This document shows positions 23,131-35,600 of a stretch of 64,000 nucleotides of DNA, piece after piece; the first letter of the stretch is position 1, and each line of letters opens with the position of its first letter. Source of the stretch: Tanypteryx hageni (lineage: Eukaryota > Arthropoda > Insecta > Odonata > Petaluridae); the NCBI GenBank assembly GCA_028673005.1, contig CM054116.1:76706572-76770571 (forward strand). Direction: 5' to 3'. A model generated the notes under the pieces. It saw only the letters and a list, made by a program, of their open reading frames with translations, had not been told where the DNA came from and ran no database searches. The position numbers and the translations under genes are program-made.

Positions 23131-24220
23131 CCGTTGCGTTTCTTTTTTTCGGGCTGGTTATTTCTGCATGTGAAAGCCGCGGACATGCAATGAGCGGCGG
23201 TACCAATATCCATGGTTCTTTATCTTTTCCGACAATTCCGCTTTCGGAAAAAAAGTTCCTTAACGACCGAATTATTTTTTTTTCGCTTCCACGAAACGTT
23301 AGAGGTATTTACTTTGCCGATATGGCGTTTCTCTTTTTGTCTCCTTTTCATCAGATCGCGGTTGTATAATTTTTATCGTAAACCTATGCTAAATTACGAG
23401 CGAGGGAAATCGTAATGAAGGACATTTTAATTAAAGAGTTTTTAATATAGTGCGCTGAATTCATAGCGAATAAAGCGTAAATTGACGAACCATTGAAAGT
23501 TTTACCTCATAGAATAACGTTCAATGCACGCCTCGCTCGAATCGTTGGGGCTATGCCGCAAAGTCGCCTACACGCATTGCTTTAGATCAATGGTTTTAAC
23601 GTTATTTTGATTACAGAACTCTATATTCTAAAATTCTACCAAACTCTCTCTCTCTCTCCTACCCTCACGCCTTATAACCAAATATTTTAAACATAATATT
23701 ATGGATTGCACATTGCTAGCCCATCGGAGTTATTTCATTCGAATTTCTCGATCAAAGTTTAAGAAAAATTACTCTTGTGTTTGGTACATTTTTCATATTA
23801 CCTGAATATTGCGAGGTTGAAAAATACTGTTCTGGACGTCAATTTCTGATATATTTATAAATAATATGAATCGGAACGTACAGATTTTATTCGGCGAGAT
23901 GATGCCAGAGCAAGTGGGCGTAATTATGTCACCCGCCCTTTGGTTAACATACAGTCCGCAAGTTAACCCAAAGTGGAACGCGAGTTTATCTCTAAAAAAA
24001 TTGTCTCCAATCACGCAATCTTGAACGCCTTTCATCAACCCGCTTTATATATTTACGTAAGAGAGCCGTTCCAGCCTATATTATATTTTTGTATCCCTTC
24101 TCAGTCAAACACATTAAGCATTTCGATATCCCATGTCCTCAGCTTGCGATCTTCGGATATACTCTTCGTTTCTTTCTAATACATAACGAAAAAATATTAT
24201 TTTTTAAAAAAACATAGGTC
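23131..24220. other. Spacer, no feature recognised
   Basis: AT-rich unique DNA with a short (TC)n near 23646-23660. Nothing supported. Confidence 0.5.
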
Positions 24221-24870
24221 TCCTCGAATTCCTTCCTCCGAAAAATTCTCCCCCGCGCCCGTTTCCCTCCACTCACCTAATCTACCCAAAAGTTATAATT
24301 CAGACCTTTTCTTCAACCCTTCCATTCCTAAAAAAGAGTCCTCCGAAAAAAATAACTTCTTTAATCTTGTATATACGACTTCCAATCCACTTTATTACGT
24401 CTCTTTCTTAGTCTATCGCGCCCCTCGTCCTTCATGCATTCTTTTTTTTAAGCCCTCCCTCTACTAATTTTCCTCCTCGCCGCATTCTAGCCGCGGAAGG
24501 ATATTCATAGTTTACCTCCTCCTCTCCCTCCCAGCGACCAACCTACAATACCTACCTTGCCTCCATCTCTCCTCCTTATCTACCTATCTAACCGAGCTTA
24601 TATTCCCCTCCCTTCCCCTTAAATCCCTCTTCCTCCCCCTCGTCTCCCACTCCTCGCCACATTCCCCTCCTTCCCTTCCTTCCACACACCCACCGCCGCC
24701 TTCCCGCCCACTTCTCCTATCGCCAGTTCCATCGAAGTTAACGCTATCTCCCTCCCTATCTACGCCATCCAAGCTATTCCGCCTACTCCATTTCGAGCCC
24801 TTGCTAGGACGTAGCTTGGTGGCACTCTTCCTCTACCAAGCTTTCCTCCGTTTCTCTCTCTCCCCTTATT
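24221..24870 (+). repeat. Pyrimidine-rich region
   Basis: Long C/T-rich stretches, strongest at about 24500-24780, with scattered purines. No gene. Confidence 0.5.
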
Positions 24871-25139
24871 TACCCATATCTCCCATCTCACGTAGACTAT
24901 ACAAGTGATGCCCATACGAACCGATCCAGTTGATATTGGAGGGAAAGGCTAGAGAGGCACGAAATGACACGCAAATACGGGTACGATCGTCTTTTTATTA
25001 TTTTTATTATTTTTTCGATTCGGAGTTGCATATGCGTTTGTATTGCGGAATCTCTTTTTCTCTTCAAATACGTGCCCTACCCCGACGCGTCCATCCTCGC
25101 CGTTCGTTACCCGGCGACGCAATTAAACGGTCTTGGAAT

Positions 25140-25640
25140 CGGCTTGCACGGGTTATGCCCTAAACTCTTTAGCTCTTATCTCTCCCTCTCTCTCGCTTCC
25201 TCCCTCCATCTCTTCCTCTCAGATCCATTTATCCTCCTCAACCACCCTCCTCTGCAATGTCCTCCCTTTCTCTCTCTCTCTCTCTCTCTCTCCCTCCCTC
25301 CAGCGTTCCTGGATCCACCTCCTCCTCCGTCTCTGCGTTCGACCTCTCCCTACTCTCCTCCTCCTCCTTCGCCCACCGCCGTGGACCACTAACCTCTAGT
25401 TATATCTTTTTTATCTCGCCCCGAGATCGTAGCCATGCACTTCTACGGATGCCGCCGGGGTTGTTACGGCCGTGAAGGTCCGCGACGAAATTCGGTAAAC
25501 ACGCGCTGTCGGGTGGTGTGGGGGACGGATCGGAGAAGGCGGACTCGGTGGGTGGGAAGAGGGGAAAGAGGAAGGGGGATAGAGGAGGGGGAGTCGGGAC
25601 GGAGAGAGGGAGAAGGTAAGAGGGTGTGGGGGAGGTTGCG
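25140..25640. repeat. CT tract, CpG core, GA tract
   Basis: Pyrimidine-rich 25165-25395, including (CT)n at about 25267-25292. A CpG-dense core follows at about 25400-25540 (atgccgccggggttgttacg), then a GA-rich tract at 25540-25640. An ATG at 25435 opens a frame through the core, and a first exon or promoter is possible. No splice or family evidence supports a gene, so I annotate only the composition. Confidence 0.45.
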
Positions 25641-27480
25641 CGGGTGGATATCGTGCCGAAAATTACGGTTTTGTACTCACTACTTTGGCAAAATGGTACT
25701 TGTAACCCTGGGCTGCTCTTTGCCGAGGCGATCGTTTCGTATAAGCGGCGGTTTTCTCCCCCCCCTCCTCTACCCGCCGACCTTCTCCCTCAACTCTCCC
25801 GGTTTCCTTTTTTGTTTTTCACGTAATGGATGTGTGTTTACGAATTGTTCGCGCGATATGGGAGGTATGGAAAAGAGGGGAGCGAAGGAGGAGGAAATTT
25901 CTCTCAGCTAGCGTGCATGTGTGCGTGGTATACGTTCCGGTTCCACCGCTGCTTGTACGATGTAGATACTTTTTTAAGGAAAGGGAAGAGGATTCCCTTA
26001 TTTTCTCTATCTCTACTGTTTTCTTTCGCTCTCGTCTTTTCCTTCTTTGCGTTTCTTCCTTTCTCTGCGTATGTTCTTTTCCCTCGCTTTCGCGATCGAA
26101 CTCGTGGAGGAAAAAAGGGAAATTTCTTCCTTTTCAAGCGACGGCTTTATCGGGAGAGTCGCGTGATGCCCTTCACCGGGGGAAAGGGAGGAGAAGCGAG
26201 TGGCATGGATGGAGATGTAAATTGATTGTTTCTGTCGGCGGAGTTGTTTGAGGGAGTCAAGAGGGATTATCCCGCGGATGGAAGAGGAGGCAGGGTAATG
26301 GCGGCGACGTTGACGTTTATCAATTAAAAATTACTCGGGAAGGTTCTTTTTTTTGTTAATGGTAGCATCGACGCTCGTCGAATGTTTACGAGGAGTGCGG
26401 TGATTGATCATTTTCTATTTTTAAGTCGGTTTGTGTAGCGATGGTTGCGTATTGAGATCTCGGGATGGCGGTGTATTTTATAATATAGTTGCTCAAAAAC
26501 GCGTTGGGAATGTTGACCCAAAATGATTTCGGTGAAAAGGGGAACACTTTACGTCCAAATTAATAGCTTGCTTTTTTGTCGATCGTTTTTTACGTGTTCT
26601 CTGAAATTGTAAATAGGCTTTGGTATACAGTACGACGTCATCAGCACAAACTTTAAGGTTCTTAAATTTTCATTTTTGGTAATAACTAGGTCGTTATAAT
26701 AAGCTGCATATGTCTATGTTTTTTCTCAGGGGATTGAAGTGCACACCGTATAGACGAGGAATTTGTACTAACAGATTCCTTTTTACTGTGTACTGTAGGA
26801 ATGTATAGCATAAGAATTTCAAGGCGGAGAAGGAAAAAAATGAATTTATGCCATCGATATTCGCACATTTAATAAACTAATATTGCATAACGTTCGAATT
26901 GTGATTAATTATAATGTTACTAAATTCGAAATCGGACGTGGAATAACGGCAGCAAGATTTACGATGTCACGTCTCTACACGATTAATCCCGTTGCCACTT
27001 TTTAATAAAATGGGATCAATAATGTGCCGTACACGTTAAGGGTAACGGCTACATAGACGATTTAAAAAATCCATGCAGGCATACTTTGTTTTGAGCGCGA
27101 ATTACAAGGAGGAAAAAAAGCTTTATTTTTCTAACACAAGCCAGTCTCTTCCAACTATTAAAACTATCGCAGTAAGGCAACTGAAAGAGGATTACACAGA
27201 CCCATAAAAATTTTATGCCTACGTTATCTCCAGCTTGAGCTTATATCTATCAACTGGAGTTAACACTAAAAAGGCAGCGACTTTTTTCCCGTCTCCCCTT
27301 TCTCTCTCCCCTCGCTCACCTTATCCGCTGTATCTTTATTATCCCGAGCGTAATGGTCGTATCACCTTGTTTTGCTCTCTTATCCACGCTCCAGACTTTA
27401 CCTTGTTTGGTCTGGGCACTCATTCGAATTTCCCAAGCCTTTTCATCTTATTGCTTAGCCTTTCTAGAAATTTCATAATT
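25641..27480. other. Spacer, no gene recognised
   Basis: CpG-containing mixed DNA to about 26500, then AT-rich. Overlapping frames at 25826-26251 on both strands are Ser/Phe/Arg-rich and unconvincing. Confidence 0.45.
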
Positions 27481-27483
27481 TCC

Positions 27484-27495
27484 TCGACTCTCTCG

Positions 27496-27563
<68 letters not shown>

Positions 27564-27570
27564 AGTCGAG
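27484..27570. repeat. (TA)n tract bracketed by a 9-bp inverted repeat
   Basis: A (TA)n run of about 62 bp (27499-27561) is flanked by CTCGACTCT (27484-27492) and its exact complement AGAGTCGAG (27562-27570). The whole block can fold as one long hairpin. IYIY frames here are artefacts. Confidence 0.85.
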
Positions 27571-28015
27571 TTGGATCGTTTTTTCTTTTTTTCCCCACCC
27601 GCTAAGAAGTCCTTTTTTCGGTGCCAGGTTACCGTCTGGGGTACGGAGTCTTCGGTTTGGTACTGAGGGAGAGGAGGAGGAAGTTGTTTTACCCGATCCT
27701 TTCCTTTTGCCGGTAATGGCGCACGCACCTTCGTGATTATTTCGTTCGTATCGAGTACGTAGATAAAAGCGCAGCACGGAAAGAATCGCTTTTTTATTTC
27801 CGACGAATTTCGCCGTAAAATATTTTTTCCCCTTCTCCTCGTACGGATCGGTGAACCGTGATCGTAAATTAAAAAGAAAATCGCGGAAAAAACGTTTGTT
27901 ACCGGAAAGGGTACATTTTTAAATTTGGCAATACATGGTAAGTAAAAGGTAATAGATCCTTCACCGTAAAAAAAGGAAAGAGAAAACTCACGTACGCGCT
28001 GCAGGTCGGGACCTA
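27571..28015. other. Spacer, no feature recognised
   Basis: Mixed CpG-bearing DNA; nothing supported. Confidence 0.45.
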
Positions 28016-28120
28016 ATTTACACACACACGCACACACTCCAAGGAGGCACTCGCACAGTAGACTCGAACCAAAACTAGACACCGATGTTTCGTCAGCTAC
28101 GCTGTCATCTTCAGTAGTGT
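28016..28120 (-). mobile_element. Penelope-like terminal fragment with hammerhead-like motif
   Basis: On the minus strand: CTGAAGA (28114-28108), an arm-loop-arm GACAGC-GTA-GCTGAC with one internal A/A mismatch, then GAAAC (28091-28087) and ATCGGTG. This order matches the conserved core seen at ends of Penelope-like retroelements. As at 4.7 and 6.2 kb, one extra base precedes the stem, so cleavage is unproven. Downstream on the minus strand lie ggttcgagtc and a GT-rich run. No reverse transcriptase or GIY-YIG coding sequence is nearby. Confidence 0.5.
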
Positions 28121-28296
28121 GGGTGGTAAGAGGAAAGAGGGGGTATATATGTCGAGAGTGACCTTTGGGAAACATAGTTTTGTTTTTTCCCAGCTAAGTA
28201 TAACGCGATTTCGATACTTGTCGCCGTCTTACGTTTGCTTTGTTTCACCTGTTCTGTTTTATGAACGATCCTTTCTCTAGGTTCGGTATTGAAGTA

Positions 28297-28400
28297 CAAT
28301 AAACCCTCGTCCATCGCGGATTTGATTATACACGGTTGAATGAGACACTCATTTACCCAAAAAACATTCAATTTAATTATACGTGGTCCTTAATTGGACG
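28297..28400 (+). mobile_element. pogo/Tigger-like end (relic)
   Basis: Immediately after a TA comes CAATAAACCCTCGTCCATCG, then CGGATTTGATTATACACGG. This matches the style of pogo/Tigger termini (CAGTANAACCTCG..ATCCGCGG). A second, minus-strand example at 38637 shares AAACCCT..CAT..GCGG..TTTGATTAT. The opposite end was not found. Confidence 0.4.
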
Positions 28401-29540
28401 GGCGCCGCATTTTATGAATAACGTGAGAAGGCTCGTTGCCTATACCAATGGTACGTAAACTGCTGGTCGCCACCTCATTTTGAAATTTGAAATCAAGTTT
28501 TCGGAGAGTCTCGATAGAATTTGCTTTATGCATAACATATTTCGTTTCACATGGCGTTCTTATATTTTGTGTATTTTCATCCCTACGATTGCGGCAATAT
28601 GGAATAATAATGATATAAAATTGAACCTTATTTCATTAATCTCAAAAAGTTGATAAAAAGAGATTTTAAGTAAGGGTCATGCCTCAGGTATCCGTTAAAT
28701 GTCGTCGTGCAAAAAGGTTTGCGCATCATAGGTATTTAAGAAAACGGGATTTTTCCCATAAGGTGTTAAGTAGACGCAACCCGGTTTTGTCCAACACGCT
28801 CATTCCCCAGAACGTAGCTCCCCGCTGCGCAAGGGTCTACTATGCGCGGAGTTCCAGTCTTAAGACTATCAGGTTTTAGGGAAAGGAACGTTTTACGATT
28901 TAGTTAATTTTATGACGTTATTATACAACTTAATCTGATGAAAATTGCGGTTGTAGCAAAGTTAAAAAATAAATACGCCAATCGATACGTTCGAATCATT
29001 ATTCTTTGAATACCCGGCGTTCTCCACTCCTATCAAGAGACAAGCTATTTTTTCAGGGATAATTTTCCCGAATAAAAATTTCACGGTTACTTTTTCAATT
29101 AGCGGGGAAAAAAGGCTAATCTGAAATTGAAATCGTCTCTTTTATACGTACGTGCCGATCATTCGGCGATCAACCGTTTTGTCATAACCGCTCCCTTTAA
29201 TGGAGCATTTTTATCGCCACTACGTTAAAAAAAAACATCTTATCCAGGCTTAATTTTTCAAGAACGGGTGCGATTATTGGGCTTAAGTGGTACCTTGGTT
29301 AGCTTTTTTTAACGCATACTTATAAGATCTGTTTTTGCGAAGCCGTCGCCGTCAGATTTTTAAGGAATAAATTAAAAGTCCGATCGCGGATCGGAGCGAC
29401 TCACATGCGTCATTCCATCCATCGTGGAATGCAGATTTTCCTTGTGGTTTGCGCTTTGTTAATGACGAAACACTCTCTTTTGTTTGTTTGTCTTTCTGGC
29501 TAATCAACCTCTTGGATAGCCACAACTCCTTCCACACCGA
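28401..29540. other. Spacer, no feature recognised
   Basis: AT-rich unique DNA. Nothing supported. Confidence 0.5.
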
Positions 29541-29763
29541 ACACACAAGGTGTCGGTGCCGGCGTTTGCCTACTCTTTACGAAGAGCACCAAGGAGGCCA
29601 CCTGCTTAACGTTCCTTCCGAAGGACGGAGCGCTGAATTGCGCGAAATCCTCAAACCACACAAGTAGGGGACGGGGCGATTCCTGGTTGAAAAATCCGAC
29701 CTCCGGATTCGAACCCGAGACCGTTGCGTGGATGATCAACGCTCTATTAACCCCGCCACCTCA
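29541..29763 (-). mobile_element. tRNA-derived SINE, copy B
   Basis: The better of the two related copies. Minus strand: tRNA-like head starting GAGGTGGCGGGGTTAATAGA (29763-29744), an exact B box GGTTCGAATCC (29714-29704), then a body shared with copy A (5748-5972). Shared landmarks are GTGTGGTTTGAGGA, CGCGCAA, CGTCCTTCGGAAGG, ACGTTAAGC and GCCGGCACCG. The shared body after the tRNA part is about 150 bp. Family name not known to me. Confidence 0.8.
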
Positions 29764-30500
29764 AGCACTCTCTCGAAACTTCTATGTGTTTTGGAGATGT
29801 TTCAGTATGGATATCGATATGAAATCTCGTTCCGAGGAAGCTTATTCTCTTTCTGAAAATTAATCTTCTCGCAGTGTAAATATATTGAAGTGTAACAATA
29901 ATCTCTGGCTTTGGAAGATCAAGCCATTTAGCGAATCAATCATTATATTTTTATCTACAATATCGCCCCAGCCTTATAAAAGACTCATTTCGAACGGATT
30001 TTTTTCTCATACCTTGATTTTCTTTCAATTGCTATCAAGCAACTTTGGGGGGAAAGCTTTACGTTCTATCGAATATTCTTTATGGAAGTTATTTTTTTCC
30101 AATTGCTGACCGCATCAACCTCAATCCTCGTGCCACAAAAGCGTTGTTCGAATCTTTGTCTTGTCTAAAATGACGATAAGCCAAGTGTTCGACAGTGGGC
30201 GTGAACTCATTGTCAGAACGGCAACAAGTTTTTCAGTTTCTAACATTTCGTGATTGGCCTATCTAATGCGTGAGCGACGAACGCGCATCGCTGTAAAAAT
30301 GAAGCAACTTACGACTTCGGATCGCTCAAAAGTTTCCGTTTGAAAGTTCTAAACCCGAGGCCTACCGAAATATACTCATGTCGTTGTCTGAGTCACGACA
30401 GTTTTCAAGCCCGAGACGATGGAATTTCCATCGCCGTTGGCTGTAGTATTAACCTCAATGACCTTGGCGATCCACATTCAAAACGTCCGTCTTTATCGCT
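29764..30500. other. Spacer, no feature recognised
   Basis: AT-rich to mixed; nothing supported. Confidence 0.5.
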
Positions 30501-30504
30501 TTAC

Positions 30505-30880
30505 TTCGTTTGGCGAGAGAGAGAGGATTCGTAGCTTCTCCCATCTACCGCTTCCCCCCCCAAAAAAAACTTCTTCCTTCCTCCTTACCTCTCTCTCTCT
30601 CTCCCGCCCCACTTCTTTATCGCGTCAAGACATTACAGCAACTCACCCCTTCGGGCTCTCTTTTTCGATTTCTCCACGGATTGGTGCTTTTAGTTTTCGA
30701 CCTTCCCGCCATCTGCGCTGTAGTCGCCGGAGACCTCAGCATAAATCTGACGGGAGATAAAATCGAATCGGTTTGATGAAAGAGGTTTTTTTTGAGCGGA
30801 GAGAGGCGGCGGTGGGAGGTGGGGTGATTTAGAGGGAGGAGGATTGGGAGGGAGCGATCGTTCGAGAGCGAGCGATATTC
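30505..30880. repeat. CT patch, mixed core, GA patch
   Basis: CT-rich around 30535-30612, a mixed core to about 30775, and GA-rich at 30780-30870. A short frame in the core (around 30620-30776) reads on into the flank and has no family resemblance. Confidence 0.4.
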
Positions 30881-32300
30881 CTTCCCCCACCACGGCTTAC
30901 CGCGAGCGACCACCTCTACCTTACGCGAATATATCCCCTCAAGGCGCGAAAGCATAAATTTATGTGATTAAGCAATTCTCGTTAGTTTGTCCCGTATCGC
31001 TTTTCCTCATCTAAACTCTTTACCTATATACATAACACACACGTCGAGCGTCCGTCGATTTTTTTAACCTCCCATTCCGATCGTCGTATCTTCCGGTATT
31101 CGCCCTAGCCGCCATTCGATCATTGTTATTAGGGCTCGGGTTGCGTCATTGTCGGAGGTATCGGGGAGGCGGAGATTCACCGGTTTCTGGCGCGCGTAAT
31201 ATCGAGCGCCCCCCTGGTGACGCCGGCGGTAACGAATCGCTCCAAGTCGGGGATTGTTTTCGGACCAGATACTCATGCGGACATGAAATTTCGCGGCGAT
31301 AACCGATTTGTTTGGTTAGGAGTGATTTAAAGTCCGCCGTACGACGGATCAGAATTATGGGGAATGGGATCTTTGTGGAACGTAAGAGTTTCTGAATTAT
31401 TTTAAATGCCTTTATTACGCGCCATTCAGGCCGATTATTGATTCTCCGGCACTCGCTTGATCGAGAAAAAAACTTTGCCGATAGTTTATGTATCAAACAG
31501 AAATCAATTTGTTTTGTGGAAGTATTATTTCCGCATAGGAAGAAATTTATGTTCTGTTTTTTAGTGCTTGTTCTCGTCTCTTTAAACAGGTTGATTCAAT
31601 TAAAGTATTTTTAGTGGTATTTGTAGAAAATGTCAAATTCCTCCTTTAACGATATCATTAGGAAGAATTTTTAATAATTTTCGAATGAAAATTAAGGAAG
31701 CACAATGATTTTGCGTGTTTTTGAAGAAATTATTTCCAATATTATAGGCATTTTGTCTTGTGCTCTTGTAGAAAATCTTAAAACAGTTTAGTCAATATTG
31801 TTTGTGTATGAAGCGTTATAATTGTTTGTGAACCGTCCATTGTTTTTTTACACTTTATTCGAGGTTCTGATAAGACTCATTTCATGGCAATTCTATTAAA
31901 ATAATCCTCCACCGCTTCAAAAGTGCTTTTAAGTCCTAACGCTCCGCGTCTAGATATAGCCATTCAAGTTGAAAAAATAACCACTTTATTTATTTTCCCT
32001 ACTCTCTACTCAATTGTACAGGATCATAAAACCTTACCATTTTAACATCTTGAGCATACTTTCGAACGCCCTAATTTCTTCTACCTCAGCCGAAAAATGG
32101 CCTTTTCTTGCCTCCTCGGCTCTTAAACCCCTTCTCTGCTTTCGCCTGCAGTCAATCAATCAGTCTCTCGCCCGCGGCGATTTTTGGAACGACCGCTGCA
32201 CTTTTCCTGGGTGGGTAAGGCAATCGATTCGCGTAAACACAACCCTTATTACCTTACGTATTTTCATCCCGCAGTCCTTCCTCGCAGGAAAAAGAGCGAT
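30881..32300. other. Spacer, CpG-bearing then AT-rich
   Basis: 31060-31330 is rich in CpG and of high complexity, with open minus-strand frames (70 and 116 codons) that match nothing I know. It could be an exon or a regulatory element, but I cannot support either. The rest is AT-rich spacer. Confidence 0.4.
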
Positions 32301-32660
32301 AGAGAACAATTTCGATCTCCACCCTCTCTATTGCCCCCCCCCCCTTTCAACCCTTCCGTACTCTCGAACCCTTTCTTCCTCCCCCTCTTATCCCCGCTCT
32401 TCGTGTCCCACTATCTGCCTCCCTCCGCCTCTGCTCCCCGCATTTTTTTATCGGCCCAAGCCCATCTGCACCGCCCTTATCTACCTCTTGCTATCTACAA
32501 GCCCTCATCCGCCCTCTCCTCTCTTTCTCCTCCCCTCCCTTCCCGTACGCCATCACATTCCCTCCCCCCTAGTTTCTAACCCACCCCTTTCTGTATAAAC
32601 CGTAGCACACACACATACATCGAGTACCTCCGCTTCCCCTCTCTATCCCTCTCTCTCGTG
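32300..32660 (+). repeat. Pyrimidine-rich patch
   Basis: C/T-rich, including a C10+ run near 32334-32344. The overlapping plus-strand frames are compositional. Confidence 0.6.
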
Positions 32661-35600
32661 CCATACCTTACCCTTGTTTAATCCTCTCAAAATTCAGTAA
32701 TTTTCAACTCAATTCAAAGACCTTTGAAGTTATTTACTTGACATGAACACGAAAAAAATCGTGGTTAAAACAGTAATTTAGCACATATTGGGCTACTTAA
32801 TTGCTTTTCTGATTGCTAGGTTTTGGATGTGCCTGTTCATACCTCCATATTCCTTACAGAGGGAAAGAGTATCAAGACAAAAGAATCTATGTTCTTGGCC
32901 GGTTAGTAGTAATAAGGACAGATAATAATATACAAATAACTAGTAAAACATAAAACGTTGCAAATGCGATTTAATTTGTCTGTTCATGTTATTCACTCTA
33001 TCTTATTGAACTTAAGTTATCACTTCACTTTACACACGTTCTCCGTAATTTGCACCGTCTTGTGTGATGTGTTGTGCGTGTCCTGTTGAATTTTACTCCA
33101 ATTTCTACTTCCGCACCCTCTTTTGTTTTCGAGGTCTATCGGGATATTTTCTTTTTTTTCCATTTCCCTTTCCTCTTCAGCTTATCCTCTTTCGCTCTCC
33201 CTCTAGCCGATGTATCGCGCGAACATGTAGAATTTCCCTCGGTTGAGGAGGGGGAGTCTTCGGCTCTCAGAGGGATTTTAATCTCTCCCATCGACGACTA
33301 AATATTGAGACCGCCATTCTATCGAGATAATCTCTCGTTGAACCGCTCTCTATCTCGCACTCTATCTCCTCAGTCTTCATATAAAAGTTTAGCTAGAGAG
33401 AGAGAGAGAGAAGAAAAGGAAGAGTGATGGATGCAAAGAAGGTAGAATAGGTTCAGCTAGATGAGAAAAGAGACATTTTAACGGGACTATAATCCTGAAA
33501 CACTAATTTAGAGTAACAGCTGCGATGCGATTTTTTTCTTTGTGATAGAAATCGGAGAGTAGTCGTGTTGTTAAGCGATATTATTCCATTCGGGTAGGCG
33601 AGATGAAAGATGCAGTCATGTTGGCGTTTCCTAAGATACCGCCATAAAATATTAAGTGACCCACCTAACGAATTCCGCGAAACGCAATTAAAGTGCGTGA
33701 TGTTATGCATTTTTTTATGTATTCATTCAATAGAATTTTAATTAGCGAGTTCTGTAAGTGACGACATTTATATAGTGAAATTTTGCTCTAAAATAAAACA
33801 TTAAATGAACATAAAATAGTTTCCAAACGAAATAAGAAGTAACGAGTTTTAGGGTGATTTTTTAAATCGAAAGTTTTCTTGCATTGTCTAAAAAATCAAG
33901 ATCTCTGAACAATTACTACTTTATCACTACTCATTTTACTTAGTTAAACGGCGGTTAGCGTTTATGCTAATATCCAATCGATTTAAACTACAGCCTTTGT
34001 AGTCGTAGAGAGGACTCGAGAGCGAGCAATTTTCCAGTATGTGCTCGAGGAGCGCTCCAGAACTTGCTGCTGATAAGCGTAAAGATAAATGATTGATCAG
34101 TCAGCTTTAATGATGCAGATCCAAGATGAAGGGTTAACGACATTTGCCTCGGGTGGAATAAGCAACATCTGCCTCCATAAAAATATAGAGACGAGATCCA
34201 GACTGAGATATGACTCCGATAAGATAAGGGAGATATATCTCGCTCCGGTATATATAGGCCATTATTGCAAAGGTATAATCGTACGAGGTTATTCCCCGAA
34301 AAGGGCGTGTGACCGAAGTAAATTTTGAAAATCCAAAGTATGTTTATTTATTTCTTGTGCTGATTACTTAAGGAAAAGACGCAAAAAATAATATTTCTCA
34401 ATTATTTCGTCCACTGTTTCGGGAAAGGAAAATCTACACGTTATTCTTATCGTCTTCCTTCATTTTTAGCAAACTTATATAACAGAAAACGGTCATTTAC
34501 CGCTAAGTAAAACTGTCTGTTGCCATAAATGTTAATTTTTCAAACGTTCTATTCGATATTTTCTGATTATTATCTCATTTTCAGCACCCACATCCTTCAA
34601 AAAATTATAACGACGGGTATATTTTTCAAAAAAGATAGAATTATTACGGTGACAGTCGGTAGAAAGAAGAGGTCAAGAGAAATGTTGTTGATTTCTAACT
34701 AAACAAAAAAAATTCTTTTTGCGGGCAAGCTTCGTAGGGATTCGTAACATACAAATTTTCCGCGTGTAGTATTTTATGCGACGAGAAAATGCACGGTTGT
34801 GTGATTATTTATTGACCCGTAAACTTTGAATTTAATTATTCTCAAGTTGGCTTTGTTTTATTCATTGTTTGTAATTCGAAATTTTGCATAGCAGGAACGA
34901 AACTTTTGCGAAGCTATATCTTGCTAAACCTTTATCTGGAGAATTTCGTTAGCGAGATGATCAATCGATCCTACGTATCATTAATACAACCCATGGAGCG
35001 TAAATATTAGATCGTGCAGTTTCTACGAGTTAATCAGACTGCAAATTCATCAAAGTTCTACAAAAAACTGATCCCGATCGGAAAAACCGTGATATAAACC
35101 AGTTCTACAAATAGAATGATCGTACTACAGTAATAGGAAGCGTAGACGAAAAACCCTGCTCTAGTAGTAGGTATTTGAACGCAATTGGCTTAAATATTCG
35201 ACGCTTGGTCGCGCTGGTTTGTACTCGTTGGCCGCACAGACCCTTGCGCGAGTATATATTGTTTCGTTAAAAAATTAAAGCGCTTATCCGGTGCCTTTGT
35301 TATCTTGATCTCTTGAACTCGGGAGGCCTTTGCTTCGTCGATGCGGCGTATCAGCGACCCGTAGGGAGGTAGGAGGGAACTGAGGTCGGTTAGGGAGGTA
35401 AAAATTTTTAGTTGGCTAATTTTTCGAGGGACTTTAACCCTATCTACGAGGCTTGCTCATTTCTTTCAGGGAACTCCACGTCCGTTTAAAACAAACTTTG
35501 AGAAGGCAGTGTGACCTTAGATCCTCCGATAACCGCGAGAGATTGATGAACTCGTGAAACGCAAGCCTGCTGGCGAGATGCAAACCCGGGACTCGGATGT

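Noticed and set aside
25435..25911. 158-codon frame starting in a CpG-rich core as a first exon
   Set aside because: The frame soon enters a GA tract and becomes Arg/Gly-rich; no domain or clear donor site.
27420..28175. 251-codon minus-strand frame
   Set aside because: It contains a long IYIYIY run from (TA)n and crosses a Penelope-like fragment; no domain. A frame by chance through repeats.
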